Assembly: GCA_903832105.1 (NCBI GenBank)
Contig: CAILAO010000926.1
Location: 1-7,703, forward strand
Direction: 5' to 3'
Length of the DNA: 7,703 nt
Source of the DNA: an uncultured Pseudomonadota bacterium
Lineage (GTDB): Bacteria > Bdellovibrionota_B > Oligoflexia > Oligoflexales > CAILAO01
Shown here: piece after piece, positions 1-5,434 of the stretch
How positions within the stretch are numbered: position 1 is the stretch's first letter
Layout of the letters: every line of letters begins with the position of its first letter
Notes under the pieces: model-generated
Seen by the model: the letters and a program-made list of their open reading frames with translations, nothing else
The model's database searches: none
Told to the model about the DNA's origin: nothing
Made by a program: the position numbers and the translations under genes

Positions 1-2
1 CC

Positions 3-2489
3 CTTCAGACTCTGAATCGGATTAAGTCCAGATTTTTTCTGTATGGTCTTCTCGTTTTACTACTGAGAGGTATTTTCCTTGCGCTGCTCACGTTAGGCGT
101 CTGGTCCTCTCTTCGCCCCGAAAAACCCGCCGAAAGCGTTATTTTAAGCTTGGTCGTCTTTTTGCTAAACACCGTTCACGTCGCGTTTCAAAAGAAAGTG
201 CAAATTCGAGCCACCGATTATCTCATCTCCTCTGAAATGACGCATCAAGACAGCAAGTCTTCGATTCTTTCTTTCAAAGAACCTTACGCCGAAACACCCG
301 CTTCGCAATTTGAATGGGCTACGAACTACGCCCAAGACATCACGGCATTAAAGCGTTTTGAGAAGGGTCGACTCTTCTCGCTGTCAAGTCAACTTGCGAT
401 TTTAGTTATTTTTGGGTGCGCGCTCTCGCTTTTTACAAATCTCCGCTGGGACCTTATGCGGGAGCATCTTGCGGCATTTTGGTCTTTAGAAAGTTCTTTT
501 AAGATCACATTGACTATCCGCGAAGGATTTACCTCTGACGAACAAAAAGAGCCCATTGAACTAACAAAAAAAGGGGGACAGGAGATCGAGCTTTTGGCGC
601 AAAACGTCGTTGAACTCAAAATAGAAGGGCTTAAGACAAAATTCCAAGTCCAGAGTCCCACCATCGAACTAAGGCGCCCTGAAAATGCCGCGAGTACCAC
701 AAAAGGCGCTGATTCGGGTGAGGCAGCGTCTTCCGTTTTTCAATCGTTTCAGCTGGGAAAGCTTCACAGGAATCAGCAAACACCCTTAAATCTTAAGGAC
801 AAAGAATTTGCTGACTATGTCGTATCATTCGCAGTGACGGAAACTGTGGATCTTTTTATCCCCCTAATCCCCTCTTTTTCATCAACAAAGCCCCTCGTTC
901 ACTTCAAGGTCAGAGAACTTCCGGTTCCGAAAGTCGCACTCTCGATTACATCACCCGCTCCTCCCGATCAGGAACCCTGGCCTGATGACAAACCTATTAA
1001 TTTTCAAATTGAAGCCTCTGCGAAAAACCCGCTTCGCCTCGTCCGACTCGCCATCGTTATCGCAGGGAAAAGATCCGACGAACTCGTCAACAATATCGTT
1101 GCGGAAGACATGTTTACGCTTTCGACAAATTATAGTTTAACGCTCGAACCTTATATCGAAAGCGATATGGCAGAGGTGCTTATTGTCGCTGAAGCCATCG
1201 ATCGTTCGATCCCGCTCCCCCTGCTTGGCCAGAGCAACCCTATTAAAATCAAGACCGCCAGCGCCTACGGTCGTTATCGAAAAACTCTTGAAACTCTTGG
1301 ACTCCTCAAGAAACAGCTTGATGAGACCATGACTTCAAACTTTTCTTCTCTTCCGGAAGAAGCTAGGGAGCTTTCTAAGCAAGCCATTAAACAAGCCAAT
1401 CACTCTCCTTTTTTCGACGGCCTCGATCGAGCAAATATCAGCCGCATGGACGTCGATGTTCAGAGCTTATCAAACAAGTTCAGCATGAATAAGGTCCAGC
1501 AGCTTAACCAAGAATTGGGAGATTTCTTATTCGAGCATGAACTCCTAGATGATAGGGAGCGCGATCGAGATTTTTTCGTCGCGGCTCGTAGTTTATCTAA
1601 CCTCTTAGAACAGGAAAAAAAGGTCCGGCGCTTTGATATGGGGAATGTGACGGATCGGATGTTGAAGTTTCTTGATGGTCGCCACGAACGCTGGACAATT
1701 CGTGTCAATCGTTTGCCGCAAGCGTATCAGCCAGAGGGATGGCTCAAGGTTCAAAAGCACCCTTTTCATAGCGCCGTCAAGGCGATCAAAAAAAATGAAA
1801 CAGATGAAACCTCCTCTCACCCCAAGACGGAAAACTCCCTCGTTATTTTGTCGGAAACTGTTGCAAACTACCGGCAGTGGATCGATGAGTTAGAGCAAAA
1901 AGAAGATCTCTATCGTCAGCAAATGGAGCGAAAGAGGCAAGAGGGGCTCGCTGATGCACGAAATAAGCTTCGCGAACTTCAGAAAAGACAAGATCAGATA
2001 TCAACCTCTCTTGATCGTGCGGCAGAGAAGAAAGCGGAAATCCTTGACAGCGAGTGGCCCACTAATCGCATGCAGCAAAATACTAACATCAAGGACTCCC
2101 AGAAGCTTGAAGCCATGCTTAAAGCACTTGCGCCACAAGCGGGAGTTCGAATTGCGGCAGCCATAGATCAGATGGGGGAAACAGTCACAACTGGCAGTGA
2201 TAAAAATTACATTCAAGCCGAGAGTCATTCGGATGCCGCAGCGCGCCTTCTTCGGCAGGCCCAACAGTCCGCCCGTGAACAGCAATCAGGCGATCGGGGA
2301 AGAAGACGACGCATTGCCGGCAATAATTATTATGGTCAGTCCATCATTGGCGGTGATGTTGAAATCAAGCGCGAATACGAAGTGGACAAAAGATACCGAG
2401 AAGAAATTTTAGACGAAGTCCGTCATTCGCACGTGCGTGATGAAGATAGAACGTTACTTGAAAATTACTTGCGGCAGGTGGTGAGATAA
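3..2489 (+). CDS. DUF4175-like membrane protein with C-terminal coiled coil (5' end outside window)
   Basis: The frame is open to the left edge, so the N-terminus is missing; 828 residues are visible. TTG at 150 is only an internal candidate start, because hydrophobic helix sequence in the same frame precedes it. Visible residues about 11-37, 46-61 and 128-146 look like three membrane helices. They are followed by a long beta-rich, probably periplasmic region (about 160-420), then helical sequence with a charged, Gln/Arg-rich coiled coil at about 623-680. The C-terminus contains 'REEILDEVRHSH' and ends in 'LLENYLRQVVR'; this resembles the ending of the alphaproteobacterial DUF4175/TIGR02302 family (ReILDELRrR, then a YieRLL-like tail). 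That resemblance is from memory, not a search. The biochemical role of the family is not known to me. The next gene starts 3 bp downstream, so they are probably cotranscribed. Alternative: another coiled-coil protein of MoxR/DUF58-type operons. Confidence 0.75.
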   Translation, partial: LQTLNRIKSRFFLYGLLVLLLRGIFLALLTLGVWSSLRPEKPAESVILSLVVFLLNTVHVAFQKKVQIRATDYLISSEMTHQDSKSSILSFKEPYAETPASQFEWATNYAQDITALKRFEKGRLFSLSSQLAILVIFGCALSLFTNLRWDLMREHLAAFWSLESSFKITLTIREGFTSDEQKEPIELTKKGGQEIELLAQNVVELKIEGLKTKFQVQSPTIELRRPENAASTTKGADSGEAASSVFQSFQLGKLHRNQQTPLNLKDKEFADYVVSFAVTETVDLFIPLIPSFSSTKPLVHFKVRELPVPKVALSITSPAPPDQEPWPDDKPINFQIEASAKNPLRLVRLAIVIAGKRSDELVNNIVAEDMFTLSTNYSLTLEPYIESDMAEVLIVAEAIDRSIPLPLLGQSNPIKIKTASAYGRYRKTLETLGLLKKQLDETMTSNFSSLPEEARELSKQAIKQANHSPFFDGLDRANISRMDVDVQSLSNKFSMNKVQQLNQELGDFLFEHELLDDRERDRDFFVAARSLSNLLEQEKKVRRFDMGNVTDRMLKFLDGRHERWTIRVNRLPQAYQPEGWLKVQKHPFHSAVKAIKKNETDETSSHPKTENSLVILSETVANYRQWIDELEQKEDLYRQQMERKRQEGLADARNKLRELQKRQDQISTSLDRAAEKKAEILDSEWPTNRMQQNTNIKDSQKLEAMLKALAPQAGVRIAAAIDQMGETVTTGSDKNYIQAESHSDAAARLLRQAQQSAREQQSGDRGRRRRIAGNNYYGQSIIGGDVEIKREYEVDKRYREEILDEVRHSHVRDEDRTLLENYLRQVVR

Positions 2490-2492
2490 ATC

Positions 2493-2831
2493 ATGAAGTT
2501 GCCTATGAATAAAATGATGACTGATGACCGATTGATAAAGATCATCTCAACAAAAGGACGTCTTGCGGTCGATCTAAGACAAGTCAATAAACGCCTCAAA
2601 ACCCTCATGCCAAGCCATCTCAATACTGTTCGTAAAAAATATATGGAATCTGGTTTAGGGGCACGCAAAGCGGCGTTTCATGCCCTTATTGACAAGGTTT
2701 ATCTCGACTTTCTTGAGGAGTGCATAGCAACGGCGTCTTCTGCGCGCGAGTCCTATATCCAGTACGAAACGCATCTCATGCTGTTCCAGGCGAGAAGAAG
2801 TCTGCGGGGTCTTCAAAACAGAAAAAGATGA
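2493..2831 (+). CDS. small basic helical protein, function unknown
   Basis: A 112-residue ORF starts with ATG 3 bp after the stop of the DUF4175-like gene. GGTGAG, inside the last codons of that gene, is placed as a ribosome binding site about 7 bases before the ATG. Tight spacing and shared strand argue for one operon and translational coupling. The protein is rich in Lys/Arg, has no signal peptide or membrane segment, and looks mainly helical; it ends with a basic 'LRGLQNRKR' tail. I recognise no domain. The following DNA holds a truncated transporter, so the 3' end of this gene may lie close to a rearrangement junction and its C-terminus may not be the ancestral one. It may assist the membrane protein upstream, but that rests on position only. 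Confidence 0.6.
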   Translation: MKLPMNKMMTDDRLIKIISTKGRLAVDLRQVNKRLKTLMPSHLNTVRKKYMESGLGARKAAFHALIDKVYLDFLEECIATASSARESYIQYETHLMLFQARRSLRGLQNRKR

Positions 2832-2883
2832 AGCACTCATTGCTTACTATTTTTCGTTTCACCCCGTCTTATGAATCCAATAT

Positions 2884-3312
2884 TTGGAAAATGCCTCCAT
2901 GTGTCTTGCCCAGATCGCAGTGTTGCAGAGTTTTTCTCGATTTGAAAAGTTTTTGACGAAAAAGAGACGTCTTTTGATGTTGACGGCCATGATCACCGGA
3001 GTCGGTTTCGTAGTGCTGGGCCTCGCCCGATGGGCTCCAATCATTATTGCCTTCATCCCGATCACCGCAGGGTTTGGGCTCTCTCGTACACCGCTTTTCA
3101 TAAGCTACATGAATAAGTTCATTCCTTCTGATAAAAGAGCGACGATTCTATCAGTTACATCCATGCTTCGAACGCTCGGTATCTGCACCGTCAATTTCAT
3201 TGCTGGCTTTCTTTCGGATTGGTCCATGAATTACATGCTCGCCATTGTAGGCGTTGTCATCATCATCTTAGCCACTGCCACGAAGGTAAAGGAAGAATTC
3301 TTAATTGATTAG
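2884..3312 (+). pseudogene. C-terminal remnant of an MFS transporter
   Basis: The 142-residue open frame begins at a weak TTG (ATG at 2899 is an alternative). It contains only the last part of a 12-helix major facilitator permease. 'SRFEKFLTKKRR' fits the basic loop between helices 8 and 9, the C-half counterpart of MFS motif A. It is followed by helices 'LLMLTAMITGVGFVVLGLA', 'IIIAFIPITAGFGLS', and 'YMNKFIPSDKRATILSVTSM', which is the typical Yxnx(f/y)IPsxxRAT(i/v)LS stretch of drug-efflux-like MFS proteins; then 'TVNFIAGFLSDWS' and a last helix ending in a charged tail. A full MFS protein has about 400 residues, so about two thirds are missing. The frame upstream has a stop at 2872, and I found no N-terminal MFS sequence in the other forward frames before it. 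Such a fragment cannot form a transport channel, so it is called a remnant. Which substrate the parent carried cannot be told. Confidence 0.75.
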
Positions 3313-3644
3313 GGGTGCCCGGTGCTTTTGCCAGAGATTGCGCCAAGCACATACTATCGCGGAATCATATCTTTTGTTTTCTTATGGGTAATAGAAAGCG
3401 ACGAGAAAGTGCAGTACGATTTTAACCATCGCCGATGTTTAGACAGATCGATGATGAAGCTTCGAGCTTCCTGAGCGGATACGAAACCAAAAAAGATTGG
3501 GCAATTTGAACTGTGCATGTTAATCTTGATGTGACCGTGTTTCGTCTGGCTATGCGGGCGGTTATTATCAACTTTGCTTTAACCGAAATGCGAGATGTTA
3601 TGGGAAATAAACCCGTGAATGATGTTCGTATTCTTGGGAATATT
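3313..3644. other. stretch without a supported gene
   Basis: Between the MFS remnant and the conserved part of the HEPN gene no product is recognisable in any frame. The forward frame of the HEPN gene is open from a GTG at 3513, but its roughly 44 extra codons do not match the family. A 24-codon ATG frame (3435-3509) has no ribosome binding site. A short perfect inverted repeat GAAGCT-TCG-AGCTTC lies at 3456-3470 without a T-run on either side. No convincing -35/-10 pair was found for the toxin-antitoxin module, though its promoter must lie here or further upstream. Confidence 0.5.
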
Positions 3645-4007
3645 GTGATAACGCCTCTTCTGTTGGCACGAGATCGTTTCAATGAAGCCATTACCAACAT
3701 AGCGGATGACCTCGACCGCGATGGGGCAATACAACGTTTTGAATACTGTTTCGAATTGGTTTGGAAAACGCTGAAGCGGATTCTCGACCATAAAGGCATT
3801 TTGGTTAATGCTAATCCTCGTGACATCTTTCGTTATGCAGCAAAAGAATCACTCATTTCCGATCCGCTGCCATGGTTTGATTTCCTGGAAAAGCGCAACA
3901 AAACTTCTCATATGTATAAAGAAGAGGTGGCGGTAGAGATAGCGGCGATTTTCCCGGAATTTAAGCTTGAGTTGGATGCAGTGGTGGAAAACATTCAGAA
4001 ATTATGA
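3645..4007 (+). CDS. HEPN-domain toxin-like protein, HI0074 / nucleotidyltransferase substrate-binding family
   Basis: This HEPN protein is probably the toxin or substrate partner of the MNT nucleotidyltransferase encoded next. Family landmarks: 'RDGAIQRFEYCFELVWKTLK' (helix with xIQRFEfxxELxWKtLK), 'NPRDIFRYAAKESLI', 'WFDFLEKRN', and 'RNKTSHMY' at codons 3894-3917. The last is an exact RX4HXY, the RNase motif of HEPN toxins. The reading frame is open from GTG 3513 (164 residues), with ATGs at 3588 and 3600. I prefer GTG 3645 (120 residues) because family members begin about one helix turn before 'LLLARDRFNEAI' and GGGAA precedes it with a 4-base gap; the choice is uncertain. The stop overlaps the next start as ATGA, so the two are coupled. 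In the Shewanella HepT/MntA system the toxin is silenced by AMP added to the motif Tyr; transfer to this HI0074-type family is inference. It could also be a non-toxic partner protein. Confidence 0.85.
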   Translation: MITPLLLARDRFNEAITNIADDLDRDGAIQRFEYCFELVWKTLKRILDHKGILVNANPRDIFRYAAKESLISDPLPWFDFLEKRNKTSHMYKEEVAVEIAAIFPEFKLELDAVVENIQKL

Positions 4008-4297
4008 CCAAAATCCATATTACCGCCAGCGAAAAGATCCTTCTCGTCTCAATTCTACAGGGCGATTTTCAGGTTATCGTGTTTGGCTCCAGAGTTATGG
4101 GAAAAAATAAGAAATTCTCGGATCTCGATATCTGTCTTAAGGGAAAAGGCCCTATTTCCGACGTATTAATTGGTGAATTACGAGAAAAACTTCAGGAGAG
4201 TAATCTTCCTTTTATTGTTGATCTTTCCGACTACTTTTCTCTTCCCGGTTTTTTGAAAAAAGAAGTGGATGAACAGGGTGTTCCTCTTGAAATGTAA
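4004..4297 (+). CDS. MNT-type minimal nucleotidyltransferase, antitoxin-like (HI0073 family)
   Basis: A 97-residue protein of the DNA polymerase beta-like nucleotidyltransferase fold. 'VFGSRVMGKNKKFSDLDICL' gives GSX10DXD exactly: Gly28-Ser29, then Asp40 and Asp42, the metal-binding pair. The third acidic residue is Asp73 in 'LPFIVDLSDY'. All catalytic landmarks are therefore present. About 100 residues is the usual length of the HI0073 class, and the ending 'LKKEVDEQGVPLEM' matches the class, so the gene looks complete. It overlaps the HEPN gene by 4 bp (ATGA) and has no clear ribosome binding site of its own, which fits translational coupling and tight stoichiometry. MntA antitoxins of type VII systems transfer AMP from ATP to the HEPN toxin; that reaction is the likely role here but is inferred from family and pairing. 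The gene ends 17 bp from the convergent gene on the other strand. Confidence 0.88.
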   Translation: MTKIHITASEKILLVSILQGDFQVIVFGSRVMGKNKKFSDLDICLKGKGPISDVLIGELREKLQESNLPFIVDLSDYFSLPGFLKKEVDEQGVPLEM

Positions 4298-4314
4298 GTA
4301 TGACTGCGGTTAAA

Positions 4315-4962
4315 TCACAGAATAACGCTCAATCCCAGTAACCGAACGTCGATAGTGAGCCTGGTGTTTTTCCCGCTTGTTTCGTCAATTTTATTTTCGA
4401 CCGTCTGATAAGAAGCTCTTACTGATGTGTTGATGTACAAATTTTCCAGAACTTTTGTCCTAACACCAACCATGAACTTCGTCGTGACACTGGCATCTTT
4501 CGTCTTTTCTTTCATGCTCTGACGTTTGATGGTGCCGCTCTCATTGTCGACTCCCACCATCAGACCGCCATATGGAATCAAGGTTGCTTGAGTTAATGAG
4601 TTCTCTCCCTTACTTTTCTTTGTTGGCTCGCCAATCGAAAACGGAACGTTGAACAGCACGCCGAGGCCCAAACTTGTCTTCTGAATCTGCGATGTGTATT
4701 CCCCGGTTAGAAAAGTGTCCGTGCTCACTTGAGCCTCTAGGAAAGGCTCGAAGCCATTTTCTCCGATGAGCCCATACATCCCAGAAGCAGCAATGTTTGA
4801 CTGGTCAGCCTCGTCTTTGTCCGACGCTGTAGTATTCTTCGATGCGGCAGTCTCGAAGTAGAATTTCACGTTTCCGGATACTTCTTGAAGCAGTTCGGCT
4901 TTCGCCTGAGATGCTCCACATACGACCAAAATAAACGAAGCTATCAGTTCTCTTTTCTTCAT
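4315..4962 (-). CDS. secreted, probable outer-membrane beta-barrel protein
   Basis: The chosen ATG gives 215 residues starting with a textbook Sec signal peptide: basic 'MKKREL', hydrophobic 'IASFILVVCGAS', then 'QAKA' with cleavage expected after Ala22. The frame stays open 22 codons further upstream (to 5028), but that part is not signal-like, and strong AAGGA and GGGGAG sites sit just before this ATG. Cys15 is not in a good lipobox (Val at -1). The mature part alternates polar and hydrophobic residues as in membrane beta-strands ('TSLGLGVLFNVPF', 'IPYGGLMVGVD', 'VTTKFMVGVRT', 'LYINTSVRASYQT', 'LTIDVRLLGLSVIL'), separated by Lys/Asp/Ser-rich loops. The last residue is Leu rather than the usual Phe, though still hydrophobic. 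The size fits a small barrel of about eight strands. I recognise no specific family and can name no substrate. It is transcribed from its own promoter at about 5049-5078. Confidence 0.8.
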   Translation of the reverse strand: MKKRELIASFILVVCGASQAKAELLQEVSGNVKFYFETAASKNTTASDKDEADQSNIAASGMYGLIGENGFEPFLEAQVSTDTFLTGEYTSQIQKTSLGLGVLFNVPFSIGEPTKKSKGENSLTQATLIPYGGLMVGVDNESGTIKRQSMKEKTKDASVTTKFMVGVRTKVLENLYINTSVRASYQTVENKIDETSGKNTRLTIDVRLLGLSVIL

Positions 4963-4965
4963 AGT

Positions 4966-4978
4966 CTCCCCATTCCTT
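4966..4978 (-). promoter_or_regulatory. ribosome binding site that sets the start of the beta-barrel gene
   Basis: Read on the - strand, AAGGA (4978-4974) and GGGGAG (4971-4966) precede the ATG at 4962. Their gaps are 11 and 3 bases: one is slightly long and one short, but together they make this the only well-equipped start in the frame. Confidence 0.6.
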
Positions 4979-5048
4979 ACCGGCTCAACTTTCCACCGGA
5001 GTCCCACAAAATCCCCTTTAAAAAACAATAGTGAGGGATTCTCTAATG

Positions 5049-5078
5049 ATTATACCTACTTTACGTCTATCATGTCAC
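5049..5078 (-). promoter_or_regulatory. sigma70-type promoter for the beta-barrel gene
   Basis: On the - strand GTGACA (5078-5073, five of six matches to TTGACA) is followed after 18 bases by a perfect TATAAT (5054-5049). Transcription would start near 5042, giving a leader of about 80 bases before the ATG at 4962. The promoter lies at the very 3' end of the decayed NHL gene, so it does not depend on tnaA transcription. Confidence 0.6.
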
Positions 5079-5423
5079 CTTCGGCCACCTTTACGCTTTT
5101 GGATAACTCATAAAAAGAAAAAAATCTCCTAAAGATATCAGCGCGAAAACGGATTAACTCCCTGTTGTTGTATGCATCAGTCATGATGATTTTTCCGCCC
5201 CATGCCAGGCAAGAATCCGGACGACAAAGAATCAACGCTGTCTCTTCGCTGTTATTTTGAAGTCTCGGTACAAAATCTGGTTGCCCCAAAACTCCATTCA
5301 CCGGAAAAGATTCACGGTAGGAACGCTATTCCACTTCAGGATGCGCGAATTGTCGTGGTCGCCAACAAATAAATTCGTGTCATCAAAGAAGACCTTGTAG
5401 GGCGAAAACGGGCGTACTCGCAC
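5056..5423 (-). pseudogene. NHL-repeat protein remnant, split by a frameshift
   Basis: Two adjoining frames together encode about two NHL repeats (beta-propeller blades). The first (5423-5298) reads 'SPYKVFFDDTNLFVGDHDNS', then 'RILKWNSVPTVN', the familiar P-x-x-V-x-x-D-x-x-x-L-x-V-x-D-x-x-N-x-R-(v/i)-L-x-W pattern. The second (5301-5056) starts 'VNGVLGQPDF' and continues to 'WGGKIIMTDAYNNRELIRF'. In relatives the linker runs WNs(i/v)PT...P...VLGQPDF without a break. Here one base is missing in the TTTT run at about 5305-5308: one more T would give N-L-F-P-V-N-G in a single frame. A GTGA overlap of the two frames could also allow separate translation, but two fragments of one domain are more likely decay. 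Propellers usually have about six blades, so both ends appear lost: the 5' side abuts the 3' end of tnaA, and after codon 'RF' near 5147 the repeat pattern ends. Confidence 0.7.
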
Positions 5424-5430
5424 TCACGCC
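5405..5430 (-). terminator. possible weak intrinsic terminator after tnaA
   Basis: Four bases after the tnaA stop, on the - strand, GGCGT (5430-5426) can pair with ACGCC (5415-5411), extended by one G-T pair around an 8-base loop. The downstream tract is CGTTTT only, so termination would be inefficient. Confidence 0.35.
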
Positions 5431-5434
5431 AGAC

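Noticed and set aside
3456..3470. Inverted repeat GAAGCT-TCG-AGCTTC as a terminator of the MFS remnant
   Set aside because: Only six pairs with a three-base loop and no T-run on either strand.
3435..3509. 24-codon ATG frame on the + strand (starts MFRQIDDE)
   Set aside because: No ribosome binding site and no match to known small proteins; could be chance or a leftover.
3422..3826. 134-codon frame on the - strand across the start of the HEPN gene
   Set aside because: It overlaps the conserved HEPN sequence in antisense, is Ser/Arg/Ile-rich, and shows no known motif.
4298..4330. Shared terminator between the two convergent genes
   Set aside because: Only a short interrupted CTGCGG/CACAG complementarity without a T-run; the 17-base gap holds no convincing hairpin.
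4963..5028. Longer start for the beta-barrel gene at 5028
   Set aside because: The added 22 residues precede a perfect signal peptide that starts at 4962 with a strong ribosome binding site.
4990..5040. Leader hairpin (AATCCC with GGGATT) as an attenuator or riboswitch
   Set aside because: About six or seven pairs around a 17-base loop; no known riboswitch core.
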